A stretch of DNA of 64,000 nt from HRBIN24 sp035574155. GTDB lineage: Bacteria; Chloroflexota; Dehalococcoidia; SM23-28-2; HRBIN24. Of the stretch, positions 49,209 to 59,045 are shown in pieces (positions within the stretch are counted from its first letter, which is position 1; each line of letters opens with the position of its first letter). The notes under the pieces are model-generated. The model made no database searches. It was not told the DNA's origin and saw nothing but the letters and a program-made list of their open reading frames with translations. A program made the translations under genes and the position numbers. The stretch lies in the NCBI GenBank assembly GCA_035574155.1, contig DATLZD010000021.1:80648-144647 (forward strand), in the 5' to 3' direction.

Positions 49209-49949
49209 ATGCCCACGGCTAGGGCCTCGCGCCGGCGCCTGCCCATCCTGGAGGGCGTCGAGGCCGTGGCCTTCGACGGCTACGGCACCATCTTCGACTA
49301 CTCAGAGGCCGACTTCATCGCTACCTTCGCTGAGCTGCTGGCCCTGCAGGCGCTCGAGGCCGATGCCGCCTCGCTGTGGCGGCACTTCCTCCAGGCCGCC
49401 CGCCGCCTGCGCAGCGAGAACCACCGGCAGCCCGCCTACCTCCGCTTCTCGGAGGCGTGGGCGCGCCAGTTCGAGGAGTCCTTCCGCCGCCTGGGGCTGC
49501 GGGGCGATGCGCAGGCGGCCGCCCTCTTCCTGCGGGACCGACTGGCCCAGGCCTCGGTCCACCCCGAGGTGCCCCAGGTCCTGGCGGCGCTGGCACCCCG
49601 CTACCGCCTCGCCCTCCTCTCCAACGCCGACGACGACTTCCTGCTAGCGGCGCTGGAGCGCAACGGTCTGCACTTCGACGTCATCGTCACTTCCGAGCGG
49701 GCGGGGGCACTGAAGCCGGACCCGCGCATATTCCGGGCCCTGCTGGACAGGCTGGGACTGCCGCCCGCTGCCGTCCTCTACGTGGGCGATAACCCCTTGC
49801 CCGACGTCCTGGGGGCACGTCGAGCAGGCCTGCGGGTGGCCTGGTTGGACCGGGAGGGCAGGCGACGCCCCCGGGGTGTGCCCGCACCCGACCTGAAGGT
49901 CCGTTCCCTGCGGGAGCTGCTGCCCGCCCTGGGGTTGGGGCATGGCTGA
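49209..49949 (+). CDS. HAD-superfamily hydrolase
   Basis: The 246-residue protein has HAD motif I as FDGYGTIFD, motif II in LLSNADDDF, motif III Lys in GALKPDPRIF and motif IV in YVGDNPLPDVLGARRAG. The DxYGT form of motif I resembles 2-haloacid dehalogenase-like members, not strict phosphatases. The substrate is unknown. It lies between hemB and hemL and overlaps hemL by eight bases, so it may act on a tetrapyrrole-pathway metabolite or be a passenger. Confidence 0.85.
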   Translation: MPTARASRRRLPILEGVEAVAFDGYGTIFDYSEADFIATFAELLALQALEADAASLWRHFLQAARRLRSENHRQPAYLRFSEAWARQFEESFRRLGLRGDAQAAALFLRDRLAQASVHPEVPQVLAALAPRYRLALLSNADDDFLLAALERNGLHFDVIVTSERAGALKPDPRIFRALLDRLGLPPAAVLYVGDNPLPDVLGARRAGLRVAWLDREGRRRPRGVPAPDLKVRSLRELLPALGLGHG

Positions 49950-51222
49950 GGGGAACCGCCTCCTGATGGAGCGGGCACGAGGGCTGATGCCAGGGGGCGT
50001 TTCCAGCCCGGCCCGCTCCTTCAGGGCCGTCGCTGCCGAGCCCATCGTGGCCACGCGTGCCTCCGGTCCCCGGCTGTGGGACGCCGACGGCCGCAGCTAC
50101 ATAGACTACCTGATGGCCTTCGGGCCCCTCATACTCGGCCACGCCCATCCCCAAGTGGTGGCGGCGGTGCAGGAGGCAGCGACCCTTGGCACGGCTTACG
50201 GCCTCACCAACGGGCTGGAGGTCGAGCTGGCATCGCTGCTGCGGGAGGCCCTGCCCTCGCTGGAGATGGTCCGCTTCGTCAACTCGGGCACCGAGGCCAC
50301 CATGTCGGCCCTCCGTCTGGCCCGTGCCTATACCGGCCGCAGCAAGGTGGTCAAGTTCGAGGGGTGTTACCACGGTCACGCCGACGGCCTGCTGGCCCGG
50401 GCCGGGTCTGGGGCCGCCACCCTGTCCCTCCCCGACAGCCCAGGGGTGCCGCCGTCCTACGCCGCCGAGACCATCGTCCTCCCCTACAACGACCTGGCGG
50501 CGGTGTCCCAGGCCTTCCAGCAGCAGGGGGAGCAGATAGCGGCGGTCATAGTGGAGCCGGTGGCAGCCAACATGGGCGTGGTCCCGCCGGAGCCAGGCTT
50601 CCTGGAGGGGCTGCGGCAGGTCACCCAGCGCTACGGTGCGCTGCTGGTGTTCGACGAGGTGGTGACGGGCTTCCGCCTCTGTTACGGAGGCGCCCAGACC
50701 ATCTACGGCGTCACCCCGGACCTGACCTGTTTGGGGAAGATCATAGGCGGCGGCCTGCCGGTGGGCGCCTACGGCGGCCGCCGCGAGATCATGGAGATGG
50801 TAGCCCCGCTGGGGCCCGTTTACCAGGCGGGGACGCTGGCCGGCAACCCCCTGGCCATGGCTGCCGGCGTCGCCACCCTGCGCTTGCTGCGGGAGGAAGG
50901 CACCTATCGCCGCCTGGAGGAACTCTCGGCCCGCCTGGAGGCGGGCCTGGCCGCTGCCCTAGCCGAGCTGGGAGTGACGGCCACCGTGCAGAGGGCCGGG
51001 TCCATGCTGACGCTGTTCTTCGCACCGGGGCCCGTCCGCGACTACGCCTCGGCGCGGCAGGCCGACACGGGCCTCTTTGCCCGCTTCTTCGCCGCCATGC
51101 TGGAGCAGGGGGTACTGCTGCCCCCTTCCCAGTTCGAGGCCTGGTTCGTCTCGCTGGCCCACAGCGAGGACGACATCGAGGCCACGTTGGCGGCAGCACG
51201 ACGTGCCCTCGCCAATCTCTAG
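49942..51222 (+). CDS. hemL: Glutamate-1-semialdehyde 2,1-aminomutase
   Basis: HemL converts glutamate semialdehyde to 5-aminolevulinate with PLP. The cofactor lysine is Lys266 in CLGKIIGGGLPVGAYGG. LMPGGVSSPARSF, RFVNSGTEATMSALRLARA and FDEVVTGFR are family motifs. It has 426 residues. It is the last gene of the tetrapyrrole operon; no hemE, hemG/Y, hemH or hemQ follows. Confidence 0.96.
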   Translation: MAEGNRLLMERARGLMPGGVSSPARSFRAVAAEPIVATRASGPRLWDADGRSYIDYLMAFGPLILGHAHPQVVAAVQEAATLGTAYGLTNGLEVELASLLREALPSLEMVRFVNSGTEATMSALRLARAYTGRSKVVKFEGCYHGHADGLLARAGSGAATLSLPDSPGVPPSYAAETIVLPYNDLAAVSQAFQQQGEQIAAVIVEPVAANMGVVPPEPGFLEGLRQVTQRYGALLVFDEVVTGFRLCYGGAQTIYGVTPDLTCLGKIIGGGLPVGAYGGRREIMEMVAPLGPVYQAGTLAGNPLAMAAGVATLRLLREEGTYRRLEELSARLEAGLAAALAELGVTATVQRAGSMLTLFFAPGPVRDYASARQADTGLFARFFAAMLEQGVLLPPSQFEAWFVSLAHSEDDIEATLAAARRALANL

Positions 51223-51285
51223 CTGGGGAAGGGAGGGCGAGCACCGGGACACCTCCCCTGGCATCGGCGAGGCAGGACGCTAAAG

Positions 51286-51291
51286 TAAAAT
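51286..51291 (+). promoter_or_regulatory. -10-like box before selC
   Basis: TAAAAT ends eight bases before the first base of the tRNA, the right distance for transcription to start at or near the mature 5' end. No -35 match is clear. Confidence 0.38.
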
Positions 51292-51299
51292 AGACGGGC

Positions 51300-51396
51300 G
51301 GGAGTGGCAGGGGCCCGGTGGCCCTCCCGGTCTTCAAAACCGTGGCGGGGCGGCGTGCCCGTCCCGGGTGGGTTCGACTCCCATACACTCCCGCCA
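51300..51396 (+). tRNA. selC: Selenocysteine tRNA (anticodon TCA)
   Basis: The 97-base gene folds as tRNA(Sec). The acceptor GGGAGTG pairs with CACTCCC, with an eighth non-canonical pair. A six-pair D stem GGGGCC/GGCCCT has a four-base CGGT loop. The anticodon loop CTTCAAA carries TCA at 51334-51336. A long variable arm follows (CGGGGCGG pairing with CCGTCCCG around a short loop). The T arm is TGGG-TTCGACT-CCCA, and the 3' end is G plus encoded CCA. It implies that the organism inserts selenocysteine at UGA codons. No selA, selB or selD is in the window. Confidence 0.93.
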
Positions 51397-51448
51397 GGTC
51401 CCTCTGGTAAGATGGTCCTGGTGCCGGCCTTCGCCCGCCCCACCCGTC

Positions 51449-52525
51449 ATGGAAGCCCGTCAGGCGTCCGTCCCCGCTGAGGAAGTCCTGGCCCAGGTGC
51501 GCCGTCGCCTCCTGGAGCGAGAGGAGTGCCTCTCGCCCTTTGCGGCCCGCAGCCGCTCCTCGCGCGGACGCCAGCGGCCCGAAGAGCCGTCGCCGGTGCG
51601 GACCGAATTCCAGCGCGACCGTGACCGTATCATCCACAGCAAGGCCTTTCGTCGGCTAAAGCACAAGACGCAGGTCTTCATTGCCCCCAGCGGTGACCAC
51701 TTCGTCACCCGCCTGACCCACACCCTCGAGGTGGCCCAGATAGCCCGGACCATCGCCCGCGCCCTGGACCTGAACGAAGACCTGACGGAGGCAATAGCCC
51801 TGGCCCATGACCTGGGCCACCCTCCCTTCGGCCACGCCGGCGAGGAGACGCTGGCCGAGCTGGTCCCAGGAGGCTTCCGACATGCCGAACAGGGGCTGCG
51901 GGTGGTGGAGCGCCTGGAGAAAGGGGGCAGGGGACTGAACCTGACCTGGGAGGTGCGCGACGGCATCCTCTACAGCTCCAAGCCGCGGGAGGACATCCTG
52001 GGCGAGGGGATGGGCACGCCAGCCACCCTCGAAGGGCAGGTGGTCAAGATCGCCGATGCCGTCGCCTACCTGAACCACGACATAGCCGATGCCATCCGCG
52101 CCGGCCTCCTGTCGGAGGACGAGCTGCCGGCCGTGGTCCAGGAGCGACTGGGCCGCAGCCACTCCCAGCGCATCAACGCCATGGTCTGCGATATCGTGGT
52201 GGCCTCTTGGGCAGCCAGTGGGCGCCTGGGCCAGCACGTGCAGCCGCGCATCGTCATGAGCCCGCCGGTGCACGAGGCGGCCAACGTCCTGCGGGAGTTC
52301 ATGTTCCGCCGCGTATACCAGTGGGAGGGGAGAAGGGAGGAGGCCGAACGGGCCAAGCGGGTCGTCCGCTTCCTCTACACCTACTTCCGCGACCACCCGG
52401 AGGAGATAAAGAGCGACTACGTCATCCCCGACGACCCGCCCTGGCGTCAGGCAGCCGACTACGTTTCGGGCATGACGGACCGCTTCGCCCTGGAGACGGC
52501 CTACCGCCTGGGCTACCGGGACTGA
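51449..52525 (+). CDS. dgt: dGTP triphosphohydrolase-like protein
   Basis: The 358-residue HD-domain protein matches deoxynucleotide triphosphohydrolases: RTEFQRDRDRIIHSKAFRRLKHKTQVFI, His91 in THTLEVAQIART, His120-Asp121 in AHDLGHPPFGHAGE and DAVAYLNHDIADA. It hydrolyses dNTPs to deoxynucleosides and triphosphate. Members of this shorter class are common next to dnaG. ATG 51449 is preferred; upstream sequence overlaps selC. It ends 80 bases before dnaG. Confidence 0.93.
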   Translation: MEARQASVPAEEVLAQVRRRLLEREECLSPFAARSRSSRGRQRPEEPSPVRTEFQRDRDRIIHSKAFRRLKHKTQVFIAPSGDHFVTRLTHTLEVAQIARTIARALDLNEDLTEAIALAHDLGHPPFGHAGEETLAELVPGGFRHAEQGLRVVERLEKGGRGLNLTWEVRDGILYSSKPREDILGEGMGTPATLEGQVVKIADAVAYLNHDIADAIRAGLLSEDELPAVVQERLGRSHSQRINAMVCDIVVASWAASGRLGQHVQPRIVMSPPVHEAANVLREFMFRRVYQWEGRREEAERAKRVVRFLYTYFRDHPEEIKSDYVIPDDPPWRQAADYVSGMTDRFALETAYRLGYRD

Positions 52526-52605
52526 CTGTCCGAAAGGTGACAGAGGCCTGAAATCTTTGCCCACCCTCGGGCGTTTACAATAAGCGGTGTAGGGCCGGCC
52601 CGGTC

Positions 52606-54489
52606 ATGGATATCGTCGAAGAGGTCAAGGCACGCCTGGACATAGTCGAGGTGGTAGGGGAATACGTACCCCTGCAGAGGGCCGGACGCTATTACCGTGC
52701 CCTGTGTCCCTTCCACAGCGAGCGGACGCCCTCGTTCTATGTCTCGCCCGAGAGGCAGAGCTGGCACTGCTTCGGGGCCTGTAGCACTGGCGGGGACGTC
52801 ATCTCCTTCGTCATGCGCAAGGAGGGCCTCGACTTCCGCGATGCCTTGCGACTGCTGGCCCAACGGGCCGGCGTCCCCCTGCCGGAGCGACGGGAGCGGC
52901 CCGAGGAGGAGCGCTTCCAGCGTCTGCGAGCGGCCACCGAGGCGGCCGCGCAGTTCTACCACCGCCAGTTGGTGGAGTCCAACGAGGCAGCCCCTGCCCG
53001 CCGCTACCTGGAGGGTAGGGGCGTGGACATGGAGGCGTGTCGCCGCTTCCTCCTGGGCTACAGCCCCCAGGGCAGGGACGCCCTCCGCCGGCACCTGCTC
53101 TCGCTGGGCTTCCGCGACGGCGAGCTCCTGGAGGCGGGGCTTCTGCTCGAGGGCGAAGGCGTGCTGCGCGACCGCTTCCACGGTCGCATCATGTTCCCCA
53201 TCTGGGACGAACGGGGCAGGCCCGTGGGCTTCGGTGCCCGCGCCCTGGACGACTCCCATCCCAAATACCTGAACACCCCCCAGACGCCCATCTTCGACAA
53301 GGGGGGCCTCCTCTACCTGCTGGACCGCGCGCGCGAGGAGGTGCGGCGGTCGGGGTGTGCCGTCATAGTAGAGGGCTACATGGATGCCATCGCCGCCCAT
53401 CAGAGCGGATATACCAATGTGGTGGCATCCATGGGCACGGCCCTGACGGAGCGCCAGGTCCAGCTCCTGAAGCGCTATGCCCGACGTATCGTGCTGGCCC
53501 TGGACGCCGACGCCGCAGGTGCCGCCGCGGCGGTCCGCGGGCACGAGGTGGTCGCCGCCGTCACCGCCGGCGAGGGGGAGACGGTCCCGGTCCTCTCGTG
53601 GCAGGGGATGGTGCGCTACCAGGAGCGGGCGGCCGTCGACCTGCGAGTGGCCCTGCTCCCCCAGGGAAAGGACCCGGACGAGGTCATAAGGGCCTCGCCA
53701 GCGGAGTGGCGGGAGCTGGTGGAGGGGGCGGAGCCGATACTGGAGTTCCGCTTCCGTCACGCAGCCCAATCGCGCGACCTCCGAGACCCCCGCGCCCGCT
53801 CGGAGCTGGTGCAGGAGCTGCTGCCCCTCGTAGACGCCATCGCCGACCCGGTGGTGCGGGCACACTACCTGCAGCGGTTGGCCCGGCTGGCCCAGGTCCG
53901 GGAGGAGGACCTGCGCCCTTACCTGCGCCGCCGTCGGCCCACCCAGCAGCCAGAGGAGGCTGCCGCTGCACCCCAGCCCTCCCGCGACCGACGGGAGGAC
54001 TGGCTGCTGGCCCTGCTGCTGCGCTACTCTCCCCTCCGTCCGCTGGGGATGACCATTCCGGAGGAGCTGTTCTGGGACAGTGCCAACCGCCAGGTGCTGA
54101 GGGCCTGGAAAAACTGCCGGGACCTCGCCGAGCTGCACCAGGCTCTGCCGGAAGAGCTGCACCAACACGTGGAGTCCCTCATTTCTCTTTGGACAAGGTT
54201 CGACCCGACGTGGGATAATGATTATGGCGAGAAGGCCTTGCAGTCGTTGCTGAGGCGGCTGGAGGAGCGGCAGCTCCGCGCCGAGAAGATGGCCCGGGCC
54301 GCAGCCCTGGCAGCCCAGGAGGAGGCCACGGGCAGCATGCCTCTGCTGGAGGAGGCGCTCCGCACCCTCACAGAAGGGCGGGAGGCAGGAGACTCCCCCC
54401 TCCCCCTGTTGTTGGAAGACCTGGAGCTGGGCCTGCGCCTCCACCGCCGCCCAGGCACCCACCGGACCGGTCCTGAGAACACGGGGTGA
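52606..54489 (+). CDS. dnaG: DNA primase
   Basis: DnaG makes RNA primers at the replication fork. The zinc ribbon CPFHSERTPSF...WHCFGACSTGGD supplies Cys34, His37, Cys55 and Cys59. The TOPRIM core has VIVEGYMDAIAAHQSG and LALDADAAGAAA. A C-terminal helicase-binding region follows. It has 627 residues. A stretch after the TOPRIM core (EGETVPVLSWQGMVRYQERAAVD) looks like an insertion. It precedes rpoD by nine bases, as in the macromolecular synthesis operon. Confidence 0.96.
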   Translation: MDIVEEVKARLDIVEVVGEYVPLQRAGRYYRALCPFHSERTPSFYVSPERQSWHCFGACSTGGDVISFVMRKEGLDFRDALRLLAQRAGVPLPERRERPEEERFQRLRAATEAAAQFYHRQLVESNEAAPARRYLEGRGVDMEACRRFLLGYSPQGRDALRRHLLSLGFRDGELLEAGLLLEGEGVLRDRFHGRIMFPIWDERGRPVGFGARALDDSHPKYLNTPQTPIFDKGGLLYLLDRAREEVRRSGCAVIVEGYMDAIAAHQSGYTNVVASMGTALTERQVQLLKRYARRIVLALDADAAGAAAAVRGHEVVAAVTAGEGETVPVLSWQGMVRYQERAAVDLRVALLPQGKDPDEVIRASPAEWRELVEGAEPILEFRFRHAAQSRDLRDPRARSELVQELLPLVDAIADPVVRAHYLQRLARLAQVREEDLRPYLRRRRPTQQPEEAAAAPQPSRDRREDWLLALLLRYSPLRPLGMTIPEELFWDSANRQVLRAWKNCRDLAELHQALPEELHQHVESLISLWTRFDPTWDNDYGEKALQSLLRRLEERQLRAEKMARAAALAAQEEATGSMPLLEEALRTLTEGREAGDSPLPLLLEDLELGLRLHRRPGTHRTGPENTG

Positions 54490-54498
54490 TGTGATAAC

Positions 54499-56037
<1,539 letters not shown>

Positions 56038-56048
56038 AGGGGGCCAGG

Positions 56049-56279
56049 ATGCCCATCTACGAGTACTATTGCAGCCGTTGCGGGAGCCGCTTCGAGCTGC
56101 TGCGGCCGGTGTCGCGCATGGACGACCCCGCCACCTGCCCGGCCGGCCACCAGGGCGCCGAGCGTGTCCTCTCGGTCTTCGCTGCCTTCTCCAGCGGGGA
56201 CGGCGGCCAGACCGCCCTGGGTGGCGGCGGCTGTGCCGGCTGCGCCGGCGGCCACTGCGCCAGTTGCTCCCACCACTAG
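56049..56279 (+). CDS. FmdB-type zinc ribbon protein
   Basis: The 76-residue protein begins PIYEYYCSRCGSRFELLRPVS with the FmdB/CxxC regulatory-domain pattern, a second zinc half-site at CPAGH, and a Gly/Cys/His-rich tail (GGGGCAGCAGGHCASCSHH). Members bind zinc and are of unknown function; FmdB was linked to regulation of formamidase and amidase genes. It sits just after rpoD and probably shares its message. Its stop shares CTAG with the convergent gene. Confidence 0.88.
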   Translation: MPIYEYYCSRCGSRFELLRPVSRMDDPATCPAGHQGAERVLSVFAAFSSGDGGQTALGGGGCAGCAGGHCASCSHH

Positions 56280-57124
56280 TGGGGGCCGCCGCCTAGCCCT
56301 TCGCGGACGGGGCCGCCAGCCGCCAGCTGGGGCGGCGTGGGCGAATCCTGGGGGAGCGGTGCCCCGCGAGTCCCGCGGCCAGGGCGCGTCAGCCATAGGT
56401 AGGCGAGGGCCAGCCCCGCCAGCACGGCCATCAGGGCCAGGGTGCCCCCCACCACCAGGGCCACCATCTGGAACCAGAACTCCTCCGGGAACATCTGGAT
56501 CAGGTGGTGGCGGGCCGGGTCCAGACGCCACAGGTCGTTCCTGAACAGGGCCTGATGGAGCCGATCCCAGAAGGCATCGAAGCCGGCAAGGGCCATGGCG
56601 CCCGTGGCCCCCAGGAAGGCGAGGGTGCCGACGGCGCTCCAGACAACGGCACCGGCCAGCTCGCGCACCGGCCCCTCCCTGGCCCAGACGTAGACCAGGA
56701 CAACGTAGGCCACCACGTAGGTCAGGGCGGCCAGCTGGACGGCGCCGACCCACCGCAACAGCGTCTTCACGTCCGCCAGGTGGGCCGTCTCCATCGGCGT
56801 GAACAGGGGGACCGACTGGCCCCGCTCGTCCGTCACCTCCAGCTGCAGCAGGGAACGGTCGTCGGCGAAGTAGCGGACCAGCTCGCGGTTGGCCCGCTTC
56901 AGCTCGGCCTCAGGGATGCCGGTGAGGGAGGCCGCGTCGAAGTGGTGAACGCTGTAGTCGTAGACCTGGGGCAGGCTGAAGAGGACGCGGACGCCGGTGG
57001 TCACTATCAGGACGGGCAGCGCCACAACGAAGAGGAGGGTGGCGGCGAAACGCAATGGCCCAGGCCGTCCCCACCGATGGGGGGCCTCCCGCTGCCTGGG
57101 AAAAGATGTGGACAACGCCTCCAC
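56276..57124 (-). CDS. TIGR01906/DUF1461 integral membrane protein
   Basis: The product from GTG 57124 is 282 residues with about four membrane helices and a large loop after the first (VYDYSVHHFDAASLTGIPEAELKRANRELVRYF). The FDAFWDRLHQALFRNDLWRLDPARHHLIQMFPEEFW segment is the conserved signature of the TIGR01906 family found in Gram-positive bacteria and Chloroflexi. Its function is unknown. The start fits a TTGACA-TAGGAT promoter (57141-57168) that would give a very short leader. The C-terminal tail is Pro/Gly-rich. Confidence 0.83.
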   Translation of the reverse strand: MEALSTSFPRQREAPHRWGRPGPLRFAATLLFVVALPVLIVTTGVRVLFSLPQVYDYSVHHFDAASLTGIPEAELKRANRELVRYFADDRSLLQLEVTDERGQSVPLFTPMETAHLADVKTLLRWVGAVQLAALTYVVAYVVLVYVWAREGPVRELAGAVVWSAVGTLAFLGATGAMALAGFDAFWDRLHQALFRNDLWRLDPARHHLIQMFPEEFWFQMVALVVGGTLALMAVLAGLALAYLWLTRPGRGTRGAPLPQDSPTPPQLAAGGPVREGLGGGPH

Positions 57125-57140
57125 CCGCCCAGCAGTCGCT

Positions 57141-57168
57141 ATCCTAGCACAGGCGCCGCCCCTGTCAA
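57141..57168 (-). promoter_or_regulatory. Promoter of the DUF1461 gene
   Basis: On the minus strand a perfect TTGACA (57163-57168) is 16 bases from TAGGAT (57141-57146). The start codon lies only 16 bases beyond the -10 box. Confidence 0.58.
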
Positions 57169-57312
57169 CGTGGCCGCGGCCGTCCTGCCGGCAGGCCAGG
57201 TCCACAACGGCACCGGCCTGTCGGGGGGCGCGGCCAACGGTTCCCACCCGTTACCGTCGCGGATGGAACCCGCATGTGCCAGCGCCCTATCATGGGCGGC
57301 AGGAGGGACGGT

Positions 57313-58095
57313 ATGGAGATCGACGAGGCCGAGCTGAGGACGTTCGAAGGGCTGCGACGGGTGGTGGCTGCCCTCAGGGCACCCGATGGCTGCCCCTGGG
57401 ACCGGGCCCAGACCCACCTCAGCCTGCGCCATTACCTGCGTGAGGAAGCGGCCGAGGCCCTAGAGGCCATCGAGGCCGGCGACAGCCAGCGGCTGGCCGA
57501 GGAGCTGGGCGACCTGCTGCTGCAGGTCCTGATGCACGCCCAGATAGCCGAGGAGGCGGGCGAGTTCACGCTGGAGGACGTCATCCACGGCGTCGCCTCC
57601 AAGCTGGTGCGCCGCCATCCCCATGTCTTCGGCGGGCAAAGACTGGAGACGCCCCAACAGGTGCTGCGCCAGTGGGACGAGCTGAAGCGTGGCGAGCGGG
57701 GCGAGGACGCCTCGGCCCTGGAGGGCGTGCCCGCCACCCTGCCCGCCCTGGCCCTGGCCCAGGCCCTGCAGCGTCGCGCCGCCCGTGCCGGCTTCACCTG
57801 GCCCTCCCCACAGGAGGCCTGGCAGAAGCTGGAGGAGGAGCTCGACGAGCTGCGCCGGGCGCCCGAGCCGGGGGCGGCGCTGCACGAGCTGGGCGATGCC
57901 ATCTTCGCCCTGGCCGACCTGGCCCGCCTGCTGGACCTGGACGCCGAGGACGCACTCCTCCTGGCCTGTCAGCGCTTCCGCCAGCGCTTCCAGCGGCTGG
58001 AGGGCATGGCCCGACAGCGGGGACAGTCCCTCAGGGACCTATCGCCTACGGACCTGGCCCGCCTCTGGCAGGAGGCAGCCGGCGGACCCCTTTGA
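57313..58095 (+). CDS. mazG: MazG-family nucleoside triphosphate pyrophosphohydrolase
   Basis: The 260-residue protein has two MazG repeats. The first has GCPWDRAQTHLSLRHYLREEAAEALEAIEAGD and LAEELGDLLLQVLMHAQIAEE, with the ExxE...ExxD metal motif. The second has FTWPSPQEAWQKLEEELDELRR. It hydrolyses (d)NTPs to monophosphates and pyrophosphate, cleaning abnormal nucleotides. I chose ATG 57313 because GGCAGGAGGGACGGT precedes it; ATG 57274 and 57292 are upstream. A TATCAT box lies at 57288-57293. Confidence 0.92.
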   Translation: MEIDEAELRTFEGLRRVVAALRAPDGCPWDRAQTHLSLRHYLREEAAEALEAIEAGDSQRLAEELGDLLLQVLMHAQIAEEAGEFTLEDVIHGVASKLVRRHPHVFGGQRLETPQQVLRQWDELKRGERGEDASALEGVPATLPALALAQALQRRAARAGFTWPSPQEAWQKLEEELDELRRAPEPGAALHELGDAIFALADLARLLDLDAEDALLLACQRFRQRFQRLEGMARQRGQSLRDLSPTDLARLWQEAAGGPL

Positions 58096-58154
58096 GGCAC
58101 GACCCCCGTCACGGGCACCAGCGCCCTGGCCCTCCGTGTGGCACTAAGACGGCG

Positions 58155-58286
58155 CTAGCTGCTGCGGGCGGGAGTCGGCGTGCGAGGGGCGGGCGTGGGA
58201 GTGGCCTCCTCTTCCTCGCAACCCAGCCCGACCACCACCAGGCTGGCCAGAATGGCGGCGATGAGCAGCGGCAAAACGCGTCGCAT
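58155..58286 (-). CDS. Small predicted lipoprotein
   Basis: A 43-residue frame starts at ATG 58286 after GCAGGAGGTGA, a near-perfect ribosome site. The product begins MRRVLPLLIAAILASLVVVG, ending in a lipobox-like GLGC, so Cys24 would be lipidated after signal peptidase II cleavage. The mature part is only EEEEATPTPAPRTPTPARSS, an acidic and Pro/Thr-rich tail. No family is recognised. The rest of the mazG-thioredoxin gap shows only a TATAAG box at 58396-58401. Confidence 0.65.
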   Translation of the reverse strand: MRRVLPLLIAAILASLVVVGLGCEEEEATPTPAPRTPTPARSS

Positions 58287-58436
58287 TCGGCTCACCTCCT
58301 GCGGCCCTCTAGCTCCTCCACGTTTGCCGTAACGCCCCGTCCCTGCCCAGGAGGGGCGTCGGACGTCTTCAGGCCCTCTCCTTAACGTGGTAACCTATAA
58401 GCGCCCGCAGCGCAAGTCCCGGAAGGAGGTGCCGGC

Positions 58437-59027
58437 GTGGGCGCGCAGCAGCAGAGTGTGGTTACCCCCGAGCGGTTCGCCTCTGGCATGACCTGGGAGG
58501 AATACCTGGCCAGCATCAAGCGGAACCGCGACAAGTTCGAGTACAACTACCGCGAGACGCAGCTTTCGGAAGAGGATGTGCGCACCCTGAAGGAGCTGGT
58601 CTCCCTGCCCCACGGCCCGGCCAAGGTGCTGGCCCTGGGGGAGGACTGGTGCCCCGACGTCTTCCGTGGGCTGCCCGTCATGGCCAAGATGGCCCAGGCG
58701 GCAGGCATGGAGCTGCGCATCTTCCCCCGCGACCAGAACCTCGACATCATGAACGAGTTCCTGAACCAGGGCAAGTACCAGTCCATCCCCACCTTCGTCT
58801 TCTATACCCGCGACCACCGCTACATCTGCCACTGGATCGAGCGCCCTGCCCTGGCCAACCAAGAGATGCACCTGCTGGAGGACATACGTCGTCTGCGGGA
58901 GGAGGACCCCGAACGCGCCCGCCAGGAATACGAGGCCTTCCAGCAGGGGCCGGTGTGGGCACGCTGGCGCCAAGAGACGGTGCGGGAGATCATCGCCCTC
59001 CTCAAAGAGAGGTGCGGGCTGGCCTGA
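58437..59027 (+). CDS. Thioredoxin-fold family protein
   Basis: The 196-residue protein has a thioredoxin-like core: KVLALGEDWCPDVFRGLPVMAKMAQAAG and YQSIPTFVFYTRDHRYICHWIERP with the cis-Pro loop. The active site WCPDV has only the first cysteine of the CxxC motif, as in a group of thioredoxin-family proteins often seen in Chloroflexi and Gram-positives. It may bind thiols or act as a chaperone instead of a disulfide reductase. GTG 58437 follows GGAAGGAGGTG. Confidence 0.78.
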   Translation: MGAQQQSVVTPERFASGMTWEEYLASIKRNRDKFEYNYRETQLSEEDVRTLKELVSLPHGPAKVLALGEDWCPDVFRGLPVMAKMAQAAGMELRIFPRDQNLDIMNEFLNQGKYQSIPTFVFYTRDHRYICHWIERPALANQEMHLLEDIRRLREEDPERARQEYEAFQQGPVWARWRQETVREIIALLKERCGLA

Positions 59028-59045
59028 GGCGGGCGCCCCAGGCCC

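Noticed and set aside
51223..51299. GGGAGG/CCTCCC stem after hemL as a terminator
   Set aside because: The stem is only six pairs with a 15-base loop and no T tract.
57107..57115. Perfect TTGTCCACA (minus strand) as a DnaA site
   Set aside because: It lies inside the coding part of the DUF1461 gene as Leu-Ser-Thr codons and stands alone.
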